This document shows, in pieces, positions 1-12,540 of a DNA stretch of 64,000 nucleotides (its first letter is position 1; each line of letters starts with the position of its first letter). Position numbers and translations under genes: made by a program. A model generated the notes under the pieces. That model saw only the letters and a list, made by a program, of their open reading frames with translations. It was not told where the DNA came from and searched no databases. The DNA is from Watersipora subatra (Eukaryota > Bryozoa > Gymnolaemata > Cheilostomatida > Watersiporidae), in NCBI RefSeq assembly GCF_963576615.1, contig NC_088708.1, forward strand, positions 56,407,196 through 56,471,195, given 5' to 3'.

Positions 1-3000
1 GAGGCAAATCGATTTAGAGAATAAGTTGGTCTTCTTGTAATTAAGAGCAAAGATTAAAGTTTAGAATCACTAACACAAATGAGTCTTCTAAGAGAGGTCA
101 CTTGATGGGTAAGTTGATGACAGGATGCATTAGCGACAGTAAGATGGAGCTAACAAAAGAAGCCTCTTTTACAATTACTATATGTGTTTGACTGCATTGT
201 ACTTGACTGAACTTCTTGTGGTTAATTAGGAACAGCTAGATCAAAATCAGGGCAAGCATACAAAGAAACACAAGGCTGAGATCAGCAATGGCAGCGATTG
301 CAGCAATAGCCATTCATGTTTGTGTTTCATTCTTCCATCATCCGCACCCAATTATGGAATTTCCAGACACCACCTCTGCCTGCTAGTGAATAGAGCTTGT
401 TACAATGCTTTTTACTGGCCCCACTTTAAGCTCGCGCTGCCAAAAAGGAAGCTCACTACAAGCTTGCTTCACTCTGCATCTTTCCTCAATCCTTTTGCTG
501 CCAAAGGGTCCTCCTGCTGCCATCAAACCTTTAGGAAAACTGCCATTGGACATTCAGCTTTAGGATGCATTGGTTAGTTTTATTGAATAGCATACAAATG
601 ACTGCTTCAAACTACGTTAAAATTGATGTGCAACTTAATACCATATTTAAAAATTCTATAAAATTATAATTAATTATAAGGGAAGTTGAATAGCACATCA
701 AACATCTGTTTAACAAATTAATTTCACCTTTGCAAGCATTCTATAACTAGAAATTCCACTGTCATACAGCCCACGACCAAAGTGATAATGGAAAAAAGAA
801 AGGGTACTGTTGGCTGTTGAAAAAGTAGTTCTCAGCAGGAATTGACAGAGTATAGTGTAAATGAAACTTGTTTGAAATAGAGATGTTCTAGAAATAGCTT
901 GAAAAGCTTGGTTTAATACAATAATAAATCACACACAAAATCACACCTAATCTACTACTATCTCAAACCTGTTTTACAGCGATAAAAAAATATTAATTTA
1001 AGCTGTAGGCCTAATTTACTGTAATGTATGTAATTGAACAACAATAAGGAAATATGTTTATTATAACTCTGAAATGCAAAATTAGAAGTAAAATGGCAAG
1101 CTACTGTGTACTATACACAGTTTGAATGTTGGTTGCGTTGAATGTAGAATGGTTTTGATAGCGATCTTTAACAGAAAGCAAGTATGAGCATTCACGCGTC
1201 TGAAAGTTTTCTGCAAACTGCAGCAAAATAAAAAATGTTCTCGTCATAAAGGGGCGTTGTAGTTCGGCCCCAGCTTGTACATAAGTTGTAAGGAATTTCG
1301 GCTAACGTTTTAAATAATGAAACCTTCGGTGATTGGACAAAAAAACATAGGCTGATAAACTGTGTACCACAATTTCGTACCTGTAATTCGGTCTACGCTT
1401 CAAACGGTCTACGTTTATTATAGAAACCTTTGAATAAATTCGATTACAAATAAACAATGCCATAGACTGGTGAAATGAACACGGTTTTCTCGTGAAATGC
1501 ACCCTGCTAAATAGTTCTACCATCTGTCGCACGGCTTTATTGGCGTATCGTAGGCCGGTCTTAACTTTTATTAAACCAAGCTTTCCAAGCGTTTTGTGGC
1601 TATTTTCGTCCAAATTAATCTGTCTATTTGTGTATAATCCAATCAGATGGGTAAGTTTTAAGATAATGCTGATGGTTTACAAAGACTTGGTAATATATTT
1701 AAATAGGCTTAAATGTGTTTTGTATCGTTATTATACTTTAACGACTCTACAAAACGATGGTTAAATTTGTTGATGAGATTTCAAAACAAGGGTTCGTCTC
1801 ATTGTTGATGAATAATTTTCGTAAGTTGTGTGCACATGCATTTATCATAAAAACTCTCAAACTTCGTATCCGCTCGTTTGGTCGTGGGAAAACAGATGCT
1901 TCTTTTTCATTTCACAAAAACACTTTTTACTTCTAAAAATTACAAAAAACTTTTGTTCAAAATTTTATTTTGAACAATTTGTCAACTGATTAAAAAACTT
2001 CATTGCCTTTACAGCTGCTATGACTTATCTAATGCTTTAAAAGTTTAAAGCGATTTTAATAAGCTTCTAGTCAACTACTTTGTATTCTCTCAGATACTGG
2101 TATTTATTAGTATTCTGATTGCTGAACTGAGTGCACTCTAAAATAATAAAAATGTATCCCACTTATATAATCAAAGATTTGATTGCAATTTGGCTTTAAT
2201 AGCAAAAAAAGCATCAGTTCCTTAAAAGCATGTTAAAAAGCTCTATAGCCAACTTACAATTAAAATAATGCTTAGTTATTTGTGTAGTACATTGTAATTA
2301 TCTAACAAAGTCTTTTTTCGCATTATTACCAAAGGCCATCATACAGAGCGCCTCTAGCCCAATAATTATATCTTGTACTGACTTATACGATAGAGGACAC
2401 AACTCTCAAATTTCATGAAACTTTCGATGCTCCTAGTTTACTATTGACCATTTGTAGTAAACCCTTTATGAAATACTGTTAGAACGGCCTGCTAACAGGG
2501 CACAAATGCTCTAAAACGAACTATTTAGATGTTTATGAACAGTTATCAAAGGTTTTATCAACTTTTCAAGCATCATGGTTAAAATTAAGTTAGAAAGTTG
2601 GCAGATTTCATTTGACATCCTGACTTTCGACAAAAACAGCATTAGTTCATGGCCTTGGATTTTGGCAACAAGAGGATTCAATGCAAATATTTTGGACAGA
2701 AGTCTGACCAAAAGAACGAAGTACTTAAGTTGTTGAAGAAACAGACATTTGTGAAAGATTAGACTTAAATTAGATTAGATTAAATCTAATAACACATTTT
2801 TAGCATTCAATGAGCACTTTTGTTATAAATCCAGCGTTTGGTTATCGTAGCCTACAAACATTAAGATAGTTATAAAATACTCAATCCCTGGCTTGTGCTG
2901 ATGCTTAGCCATGCATGTGCTTGCTTGTCTGCCATCAACAAATGTACCCAACTAGATTATTGTGTACTATAATGTACTCTAATGAAGGCAATAACTAACA

Positions 3001-3017
3001 ATGACAATGTATTCTAA
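1..3017 (-). other. Laminin intron (left part), no gene seen
   Basis: This is AT-rich DNA downstream of laminin exon 5 in the direction of transcription, with no further LE exon, no other convincing exon and no long repeat. Short open frames (for example 320-577, 1302-1764) have no recognisable motif and no supporting splice sites. Confidence 0.6.
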
Positions 3018-3340
3018 ACTAGCGGTAAGCCCCACAACGCTTGGGATTTCTCATTTTCAATCTGATGGCATGAGGCTAGTTCTCAAGAACCAGAGAATGT
3101 TTTGAAAACAAACCTTTTTGCCAACCTGGTGGAAGGTAGGAGCAGATACATGTGAAGTTTGGACAAAATTGACCAGAAAATGTGGAAACGCTTAGCATTT
3201 ACCCAGGCTAACACACGTGCGCACACTTATGCACACACTCGCACACTTATGCACACACACGCACGCATAATGTACATGCACATACATGTCGGCACACCCA
3301 CGCGCATACACACTCAAGTGGACACGCACACATGCTTTCA
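3018..3340 (-). mobile_element. Non-autonomous Helitron-like element with a CA-rich tail (copy 1)
   Basis: On the minus strand the element ends CTAGT (3022-3018), followed by host T. A short CCC...GGG hairpin remnant (3031-3045) lies about ten bases inside, the usual 3' end layout of Helitrons. From 3018 to about 3230 it is recognisably similar to 22156-22370: both start actagc.gtaag and share a block around 'aagtttgga..aaattgacca'. A CA-rich microsatellite follows at about 3205-3330. The other end was not located. It could instead be an unclassified dispersed repeat. Confidence 0.45.
3205..3330. repeat. CA-rich microsatellite
   Basis: Imperfect cacacac / gcacac runs interrupted by ttatg, directly after the Helitron-like repeat. 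It creates a spurious short frame rich in His and Thr. Confidence 0.8.
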
Positions 3341-3402
3341 TTAGTGCTAAACCATGGAAACACTAGATATTTAATAACAGTTTTAAATCAAGATGAGCTT
3401 AC

Positions 3403-3612
3403 TCTGGCAGACATCTTTATCATAGAGACTTTTGCCGAGAGGTCGAAAGAAGCCATGCACGCACTGGTCGCAGTTGATTCCTTCAGTATTATCTGTGCAG
3501 TTTTGGCAGACTCCGCCACCTTCATAGTTACCATAAATGTCTACGGAGCGGCCTTGGTCATCCACTTGTTGACTGTATACGCAGTCGGTTGCGTGTCCAA
3601 AGCACTGGCAGG
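3403..3612 (-). CDS. LAMA5: Laminin alpha exon 5: second LE repeat
   Basis: The exon is 210 nt, phase 1 to phase 1; acceptor TTACAG|CC, donor CAGA|GTAAGC. It encodes [18 protein letters not shown], then [19 protein letters not shown] and [12 protein letters not shown]. The GHATDC and GGGVC...NT.G.NC motifs are characteristic of LE repeat 2. Confidence 0.92.
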
Positions 3613-6600
3613 CTGTAATGTGAATGTTTATCAAATAACAATTTGGATTAATGGGTGCAGATTATATCTGTGGTCACTAGATACCTTTATGCACAAAGGA
3701 TAGACAGCTCCCCGCTATCCAGTTACCTAGTTTGGAGTGCAATGGATAATTTGCCAACTTTGAACAGAGCCAAGTTTCCAAAGGGAAATTATCAACAATA
3801 TAGCTTCTATAAAGCTTTGTCATATAAAGCTTAGTCATATAAAGCCCTGCCAGTTTTCAAGTTTTCATGACTTAATTTTATGACCATGCATGAGATATGG
3901 TTTTGTAAACAAGGGCCAATTATGTTTGTTAGTAGGAAGTTATCTCACCTTTTTGCCATACTGCTATTAATTAAGGTGAGTATCTAACACCCAATGCTCT
4001 CACAGAGACTAGCAATAACAAAAACAATATGAAGATAGCATTTAATTTATAAGAAATTGTAGTGTTGCCATTGAGCAATTATAAACAGCTATTTACATAA
4101 CACAGTGCATGGTCATTTGGCAGAAAATGCCAAATCGTGTATCAATCAGAAGACATGGCAGATAGATATTTCCAGACTTGCAACTCGCATAAATGACAGA
4201 GAGATACAGGTGGTACATGAACTTTGAGCTGCTCATAGAGTACATCAACTTCATTACTGACACTTTTATTTAAGCAAAATCAGTGTTCTAGAAATAGCTA
4301 TCTACTCACGTTCACACTCATTTGAGCTGTCTATGGATGCTGGTCTCCACTTCTTCTGCACATAAGGCTCACAGCACCTATCACAGTTATTGCCACAAGT
4401 GTTGTGTTTGCACTCGCATGCCCGCTTGAATTCATTGTTCTTGTCACAAGCATCAGCGTGACCATTGCAAACGCAGCGGCCGCCTATGGAGATGTCCTTG
4501 ACAGAGTAGAAGTACTACAAACAGAAATCAAGAAAGCCAAAAATAACTCTTTAGTAGGTATAGAAAATATTATATGTATTTATTGTAACCACGCAATGAC
4601 CAAAGACACGGCCTTTGTGTCAAGAAATTAATTTTTTTCACTGCCGAACTTTTGCACGGCATCACCAAACTAACACGAATACGTTGAGAAAGCTTGCAGC
4701 TGTCAAAGTTTCCCGATATTTCGTCGAGTGTCGACAACCGCCTGTACACTGTGAACCATTTTGACGATAGTAATTCCCGATCACTGATAGCATGATTTAC
4801 TTATTTCCGTTTATGACAATCGCTGCGAGCCTAGTATTTGATTCAAGCATGCAAAAACAAAGAGGTTTCTTCATGAAAAATTAAAAAGTAAAATGAGAAT
4901 ACTACGTCATGAAGTATTTGCTGATTCAAACGCGAATGAATTTGGGATAGTGTGAACATTCGTTATCATCGACTATCACCGTATTGTGGCATCAACGCCG
5001 AGATACATGACGTAGTGTAAAACCAGCCATAACTCTTTCGCTACCGTAAGCCGATGTATTGGCTATCGCGGTTATAGAAGTACAGACCGTAAGCCGATGT
5101 TCTGGATTATCAATATGGTTTCACTTTTCTTTTCATTATGAAGCCTACACATTAGCTAAACCGATCAAATTTTGTCTCCAACGAAACAGCCTTGTTGACA
5201 ATCACGTGCAATCAATCGAAAATCTTTTTGCTAAGCAATTCAATTTCTTGTTATTTTTCAAAACGGGAAAACCAGATCGCAGTCGTCATGGCAATAAGAA
5301 ATTCACCGCATTCGTTCAGTGCAAAGGAAGTTTCAGAGATTTTGCGACAGTGAGATTCGCTAAACCATTTTATAATTATCTTGTAGCGAACTTTGTTCTG
5401 AACAAGATGCATTTTACAGTAAAACAATATCTGCATTGATTCTCGAGATATTGCATAAATACTAGCGGCATATCGATTTTTTGAAAATCTGTTCGACTTA
5501 ACTTGGTCAGAATAGTTTTAGCGCAGCAGTGAAAGAGTTAAGAGTCTAGCGAGAACAGAAACAAGCCTAGTAGTTTCCATCTATGATTACATAGTCCAGA
5601 GATAACATCCATACAACAACAAACCAGTTATTGTTTCTCTAGTAATAATTACATCTCAGTAACAATAACACACAATCCTTCAACCACCACAAGATCAAAC
5701 TAGTGATTACCATTTTATTAAGCAACACCTGACACTATTAGAAGCCAGCAAGTTGACCCAGAAACAAGCCATTGTGCGAAATTCCTAAAGTAACAGATAT
5801 TTCCCGACTGTGTGTGAGTAAAGAAGATATTGCGGGTAGGCAGGTAGAATGTCACTTCGTATCATAACTAGTCGCACATTGCACACCTGTGCGTATCTAA
5901 CTAGATAGTTTACACAAGCTCTCAAATTTCGCATAGCAGTGTCCAGTGATGAGGGTCCAGTGATGAGCTAGCTTTTCTACCAGCTGTTTATAACTCAAGC
6001 CTCACCCTAATTACATGCATATAAATGCCATAAAATAAAAGATCGTTAGCTGCGTTAGCTGCACTAATCAAAGTCACTAGAGCCGCCTTCCTGTAACTAG
6101 TTTCAACATAAAGTACACAACTATGTAGTAATTTTGGTTGAAATCCATCAAGACCACTGCTGATTATTCATCATAATAATTATCTTGTTTTTCTTTAGAT
6201 GAATATTATATCAAGACAATTTGTCTGGCTCAACCTTTGCTATTATTGGCAGGTTGGGATGCCAAAGTAAAATGTTTACATTTATTATTCCAGAAATGAT
6301 GGATGTTTGACTCATCAATCAGAGTTAATTTAAAAGAATGACTTTAAAATGCCAAAAAACAACAAATAAAATGTTGATTAAACTTGGATTATTTAAATAT
6401 AATCAGCTTAAAGCTTAATCCCAAACTTGCTTATTTCTGTATTTGTGTTGCTGGTTATAAAACCTTGCGCAAACTACACCCAGAATATTTGTATTTATCC
6501 TTGCACACATATGCCAAACGTCGTTTTCTACTCCGTGACACCAACATACAACATCTACCATCGTATGTTTCAGTTTATGAACTTTTTGTTATTACAGCCT

Positions 6601-9600
6601 ACATTTCACTATTTCAATTCCTCTGTAGTAGTATTAGATTACCAGCTTTTAAAAACTTTTGTTCAACTTACTCAATAATTCCTGATTTTTGTCTTTTCGT
6701 TCAGTTTGGCATGTACCGAAAAACATCCCTTTGTTGATGGTTACGAATACCAATAAAGAGTTACACATAAATATATTAAAGACTTGGCTGTATTAAATGA
6801 GAAACTAAAACTTAAGGATTTCTGAAAGACCAGCGCCAGTGTCTCTAGTTATGGCAATCAATCAGGTCTTCAACTACTAATACAACATGAAAACGGCGAC
6901 ATGATATAGAAAACGGCGACAGATGTATTGAAAGAATTTCGATACATCTGCTATTTCTAATCTTGAGCTTGAAAAAGTAACGGAAACCCATGGCGAACAA
7001 CCTGCTGCTCTGCAGCCTCATCTGATATTTGACCTTACCCTTCTCGTTACGGTTGGGTCTTGAGCCTGCAGCTGCATCAGATGGCCTTGTAGAGTCTTAG
7101 TGCGCAGTAGTCTCAGTCTCACACTCGTTGCCTTAGTAAACTCTTGCAGCACTGGGGAGTTCCAGAAGTCTGTGGCACCCGGTCTATCTTGAACTAGTGA
7201 GACAATGATCTGTAACAAAAAGAGGAGTGTTCTAGTGCACAATGTTTATAACTGTCAACCCTCAACAGGTATCTCTTTCTTTTTTAGAAGTAAAAAACTT
7301 TTAAACACCTCTGGAGTCATGCGAGTGGCATCGGAAATTAGCTTTCAGTTTTACTTTTATCCGCTGTAGGTGTGAACACAACTTTGAAGCTAGGTATGTA
7401 TAACTGTTAATTTTTTGTCTTAATTGTCAAACAAAGAAATTTTACAATCAATTTTATTACGGTGCCAAGAGGTAGAATTAGACTGAAAAGATTGGATTAC
7501 ATTCTAACAATAATTTTAGACGTCGTACCAGCAATGGTTACGAGTTATAAACTTTCAGCCAAATTACTGTGATTCAAATCATTTGAATGACATCGACTCA
7601 CTTGAAAGTCTCTAGCCTGCCTGTTAATAACAGGGCAAACCAGTACAGATGCTATTACCAGAGAATTAGTTTTCCCAAAGAGTAATTATTGACACCAGTA
7701 AGTGGATGGTTTTATCTCATGAGCAGACAACCAAGTATTAAATATGACACAAAGTGGATCCTGAGGCTTTGGTATGAATCAATTGAATAGAAAATAATCA
7801 CTGCCCTATTTTTAACAATAAAACTTACGAAACAACACAATCTTAAGACAAATTTTTGGTTCTATATTTTCATACAAATTGTATGGTTTGTAGAATGATA
7901 AACTCAAGACTCATTAGCGATCTAATTAAACCATTGTCATACAACATACTATGAAGCTCTGCTAAGCAATATATTGTAGACATATTTTTTACTATACTAC
8001 ATTAGTAATCTATTTGATTTCAAGTCAACATGTCAAATGACTCAAACAGATCCCTAACAGCGTCAGAGCCAGCTAATCTGACACCAGATGGAGGGCTGAG
8101 ATACCAGACTTGACTTGAAACTCAATGATTTGAATGACTCTGACAACCATGTCAGAATTATTTGAACATAATTACAACCCAACTGTTCACCATGAAATAG
8201 CTGCTTAGCATCTGTAACAATTACAAATCGCACGCGTGAATATGAAAAAATATTGAGAATTTTGCTGACTGTACCTCTCCTCCTTCAAGCGGAACAATCT
8301 TTGAAAACTCAGTAGTACAGATGACTTCATCATCAGTGGTTGGTTTCTTAGAAGCTGGTTGCTGAAAGAAGAGCTGACAATCAGCTCTTGAGTCGGCGAA
8401 GTATTGCCAAGGCGACCAGGTTTTACCGTTGTCTGTTGATCTCTCGAGTGCCCAGACACCCGGTCGAGGTGAGTTGCCCATTTGGATGAAGACATACGCA
8501 ACGTGGAATTCCTGCAACAAAAAGCACGAGATATGAGAAAGTTGTATAACCATATATACGGACGAAATACTGGTAAAGGGTTTGGTCTCTTGTAAATACT
8601 GCTCGCGAAGTTGGGTTGAGATATGCGCACATAGGTAGCTCATGTTCAACAGCTGTGAATCCAGTACATGTACATGCACTTTACTAACTCCTGACACCAT
8701 GCTGACAACTGTACTGACACTGTGCAGACGATCTTTTTGATGCTATGCAGATAACTTAAGTGACACTGTGCAGGCGGGTTTTATGCATGATGTATGCAAA
8801 CACTTGTTAGCTGCCTGTCTGCTGAATTAGTGGCTAATAAAGAAAGAGAAACACTATGTTTCCATAGTTTTCCATATAGATTCGGAATTGTGCCCACTTT
8901 GAAGTACATATACTTTTCGATAAGTGTTTCAATGTACATTCACATATTGCAGACTAAGCTGTGCACTTTGTTAAAATTATAGGTAATTCTACACCAGAAG
9001 TCATAGCGACGCACTTCTGTCTCGCTTTCGTAGGATTTTCCTGTGCAACATTCGAAAGTGCCGTTTTCATCTTTCGCAAACATAAAACATTCAATAAAAA
9101 TTTGCGCGTAACAAGACTCTCTCGACTTGCAGGTTTTTGCCGTTTACATTTTGCGGATGACGTGAATTTATGGATTAACCCCATCATGGAGACATAGAGA
9201 TAAACAAAGTAGCGGTGATCTACAAGTAGGCTTCACTTAACATAGAGTAGTTGAACCCTCTTTGAAATCTCAGGCTAGCGAAATGATGATTTGTTCCTTC
9301 CTACCTACTTCCAACTCCCTATTTTTGTATGATTGTAATATTGGGAAACCTGAAAGAACTGTCCATTCGGTCATTAATCATATGTTTATGTAAAAGTAAT
9401 TTTGCAAAATTTTTAAGGATCATTAGAAAGTTTAGTTGAAACGAGTGCTTTATACAAAGCCAATTACTAAAAACATTCAAATTGGGCCCAGAAATACTAA
9501 TTTTTGTGTAATGATAAAACCTTTTAAGTTTTAATAAAATCTCTCACAGTAGAAAAGTGTTGCTGACACAAACACTCACAACAGCTTGTTCAAGTGCTGC

Positions 9601-11438
9601 CTATCACCACAGGTGAATATATTAGAGGTCAGAAAGAGTTATTGAGGTGGGGGACCATGATTAATTAACCACCACAGTAATTATAGAACTAAACAGGCTG
9701 CCATCTACAAAGGGTCCCTGTATGCTGTACCCTGACCGGAATTTCCTTCAGGTACCCTACGTATATGAACACAGACGCTCCTTTCACTATCAATTCATTG
9801 TGCTAGCCTTCTGCAGACATGCGTCTGTCAAATATTATGACCAATAAAACAGTAGGGTAGTGTTTAGCCTATGCCAAAAGTATTTCCTCTGGATATGATC
9901 AGCCCACCTAGTGACCTCAGCTATCTCATGTCTCACTTCAGCATCAATGTCCTCTTTATATTGTTTGCGTTACTAAATTAATTTCTTAGCACTACGGATA
10001 CAAAACAGAGTGGGTTCTCATTGAAACTTGCAAAGTTGCTTACATGACCAGCAATGATAGACAAACTTAATTTTACGAAATAGTTAATAGTTTTCTTAGG
10101 TTCAAAAGTCCTGTTGTATTATTATATATTAAGGTAGAATATTATATTGATTATTAATCAGTTTTAATGAAATAGGGAAGACTAGAGCAATCTAACACCT
10201 TCTTCATATAATAACTCACTGAGGTATACATTGTTTTATCTTTGGCCTTCAGAATACTCGATACATGTTAAACAAAATATGATTGTCATAAAATAGCATA
10301 AAATGACATTCTAGGAGTGTTACTAACTTTAATATAAATACATTCCTGTTATAGGGTAGAGCGGAATGTAACGTTAGTTTGACTTGGCAAGAAGTGAAAC
10401 CTATAAGGAAAGAGCCCATCCAATCAGCGGACATTCACAACCTAAGCCTCACATCTGTGCTGTTTTACATGATCATACACGACTACCACCCCTATGTTGT
10501 TTCTGGCAGCAAACATCTCTATTCATCGAAATAATAACTGATTTACGATTACTTGGATGTAGTCTGATAAAAGAATTTTGAAATGAGCGGTGACTGGAAG
10601 AAACATGTTTTTTATCTCTTCCACCAATCATACAACTTCTTACAGTATATATAGCACTTTTTTGGAGCAATAGTAAAAGGAAGATATACGTATTGAATAC
10701 ATAAATAGTAAATATTTAGTAGTTTAACCAGAATTGTTAGTCCTAAGGTGACATTTAAATTTATGCGGTTTTCTAGAAAAGAAAATACCCATTGGATGAT
10801 TATTGTCCAATCACTTTTCTTAGATGAGTATATTTGTTCATGCTGTTGTAGAACTGCATGAAAGCAACAAACAAGCGGCATCAACAATTTAAAAATCGGC
10901 ATTTTATCATGAAATAGTAAATCATTGGTATTTGCTCGTATCAACTAGTTTTAATTCTATAGTTACCAATAACTGTGTCATATGCTCAAAATGCATTAAT
11001 AATTTTACTTACTTGACCAAGATCAACAGTTAGATTAACTTCATTAAACATTGCGCCCCTGGACAAAGGAGGACTTTGCCACCATTTTTCGGATCCATCT
11101 ATGGCATATCTCGCAGGGTGTATTTGTGAAGTCTTGCTGTTGCTATCAACATCGCCTTCATCATAGCAAAAGTGACACAATTGTCCAGCAATAATGACAC
11201 TGTCACCGGTGTAGTATGATTCGTCATATGTCTCTTGTATCTCATCAGCTGAGGCGCCAGTCAATCTACAAAATATTTCTCGAGGGAATGCTATGTCAAC
11301 ACCGCATGTATCCGTTGCAGAAATAGAACTTCCTGTAGCAAGGTTGAAATATGGTGGTGTCAAAATACGCTGCTCTTGTCCTATTACGGAGGTGATGATG
11401 GCCAAGGCCAGTAATGTCTTAGGGATGATCCCCATCAT
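3403..11438 (-). CDS. LAMA5: Laminin subunit alpha (alpha-3/5 type), N-terminal five coding exons, gene partial
   Basis: Laminin alpha is the long-arm chain of the heterotrimeric laminin of basement membranes; its LN domain drives network assembly. Five minus-strand exons join in frame: 11438-11013, 8511-8275, 7209-7039, 4514-4310 and 3612-3403, with phases 0,0,0,1,1. The product starts [10 protein letters not shown] with a hydrophobic signal peptide (about residues 1-21). The LN domain follows, with [10 protein letters not shown], the [10 protein letters not shown] motif, [28 protein letters not shown] and [22 protein letters not shown] split over exons 1-3. DPTVTRR then [14 protein letters not shown] lead into cysteine-rich LE (laminin EGF) repeats. 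The [15 protein letters not shown]...DPTVTRR wording fits alpha-5/alpha-3 chains better than alpha-1/2, beta or gamma; the exact orthologue is an inference. Exon 5 ends in phase 1 in mid-LE domain, and no further LE exon is visible down to position 1, so most of the gene lies off the left edge. Confidence 0.9.
4310..4514 (-). CDS. LAMA5: Laminin alpha exon 4: LN end and first LE repeat
   Basis: The exon is 205 nt, entering in phase 0 and leaving in phase 1; acceptor TTTGTAG|TAC, donor GAAC|GTGAGT. It encodes [20 protein letters not shown] followed by the cysteine pattern [19 protein letters not shown], an LE repeat with eight-cysteine spacing. Confidence 0.92.
4515..7038 (-). other. Laminin intron 3
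   Basis: A 2.5-kb intron between laminin exons 3 and 4. Apart from the 505-bp MITE at 5033-5537, I see only AT-rich sequence with no supported exon. Confidence 0.7.
5033..5537. mobile_element. piggyBac-like MITE, about 505 bp
   Basis: The ends are inverted: ctctttcgctacc at the left and its imperfect complement (agcagtgaaagag) at the right. The right end abuts TTAA (5538-5541); the left flank reads ataa, a one-base variant. CTCTTTC-type ends at TTAA sites are typical of piggyBac-derived MITEs. Inside the left end the phrase 'accgtaagccgatgt' occurs twice, 44 bp apart (about 5043 and 5087), as subterminal repeats. The 126-codon frame inside (5059-5439) has no transposase motif. Confidence 0.55.
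7039..7209 (-). CDS. LAMA5: Laminin alpha exon 3: end of LN domain
   Basis: The exon is 171 nt (57 codons), phase 0, acceptor TTACAG|ATCATT, donor AGG|GTAAGG. It encodes [16 protein letters not shown], then [20 protein letters not shown], ending DPTVTRR. This is the conserved end of the LN domain in alpha-3/5 chains. Confidence 0.92.
7210..8274 (-). other. Laminin intron 2, nothing recognised
   Basis: About 1 kb between exons 2 and 3. No exon, RNA gene or repeat was recognised. Confidence 0.6.
8275..8511 (-). CDS. LAMA5: Laminin alpha exon 2: LN domain, middle
   Basis: The exon is 237 nt (79 codons), phase 0 at both ends, acceptor TTGCAG|GAATTC, donor GAG|GTACAG. It encodes [20 protein letters not shown] through [15 protein letters not shown]. 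Read straight after ...VDLGQ of exon 1, it gives the continuous laminin LN sequence. Confidence 0.92.
8512..11012 (-). other. Laminin intron 1, no gene seen
   Basis: A 2.5-kb intron. Overlapping open frames on both strands at 8954-9197 are 77-78 codons long, but show no family motif and no splice or start context that I trust. The rest is AT-rich. Confidence 0.6.
11013..11438 (-). CDS. LAMA5: Laminin alpha exon 1: signal peptide and first half of LN domain
   Basis: The exon is 426 nt, phase 0. Start codons ATG-ATG lie at 11438-11433. An in-frame ATG further upstream (about 11519) would put a charged stretch before the signal peptide, so the MMGIIPK start is preferred. The donor is CAA|GTAAGT. 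The exon contains [14 protein letters not shown] and [16 protein letters not shown], all landmarks of laminin domain VI. Confidence 0.88.
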
Positions 11439-12540
11439 CCTATCTCTGCAGACCACACAGCCGTAATGACACATGAACTGAAATGAAAGCTTTAGCTTGT
11501 CTGCAGGTTCAAAGGTCAAAGTGCAAATGCTAGGGGTAGTAACTAAATTATATGCTTAAATTTATACACCAAATTAATAGTATAAAAAAGTAAATTTTAA
11601 AAACTACAAAAAAAAAGTTTTGGATTTTTGTATTACAAATAAATAAATATTTTAAATTATTGTAAACAAAAATCCATTACAGATCATGAAGTTACACGAG
11701 CCACATTTAAAAGCTTCAAGCGGGAACAGTTAAATCAAGCAACGTTAAAGTAATAGCCTTGGATTCACAGACTAATAATTATACTTCTGATAATGAAAAG
11801 CAATTATTATAATTTCCTGGGTTTATGAACTAAACTATTATTAGCGATTCCTTGTTGCTACTAAACAGCATGGTCCTCTCGCTAAGTTGTCTCATTGGAA
11901 CAATTAACTCGTACTAGGTAGAATAAATTCGCTGTAAAGATACTTGATAATCTTGCAGACATTTTTCACGCTTCTGCATCATATTTGAAGACAGTGTTTA
12001 AGAATTTTACAAATATAGATACTAATATGTGCCTTTGAATGTAGCCTATACATGTGGCAATCTGGTAACATTGACAAATTGCTGCATGTTTAAAGCGATA
12101 AAATGCATATCTATTGGTTGCCCTGTAATACTTATAATGCTATGTAAAAAGAGCTACATTGATTTTTATAATTAGGTTTAGATAAAGATGCTGAGCATCG
12201 GAAAATGTGTTATATGCTTCTTGCAAACGTGCTGACTAAGATTAACTTGCTAGTTTTCCGTTAGGGTCTTAAGAAGTGTCTTGTTGTGTGCTATTTATCA
12301 ACAGTAATTCTCTGTTTTGTTAATTCTTTTGCAAACTCAATCAACTGTTTCACTAAAGAACGCAAGTTCTGGAATTCTTTGGCCTATGTCTAATGGCTAT
12401 GGACTTGCAAGTGTTTGTTAGAACGTTGGCTGGGCGCATCGTGTCGACAGCTTCTAACTTTTCGCTTTCTAAAAATTTAATAATGTTTAGTAAAATAATG
12501 GGTAATAAACAAAAAAGAGAAAAAAAACATCTGATACTGG
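11439..12540. other. 5' flank of the laminin gene
   Basis: This should contain the laminin 5' UTR and promoter. No TATA box at a sensible distance was seen, and no other gene. Confidence 0.5.

Noticed and set aside
5059-5439. 126-codon frame as a gene
   Set aside because: It lies inside the piggyBac-like MITE and has no recognisable domain; an antisense frame is equally open.
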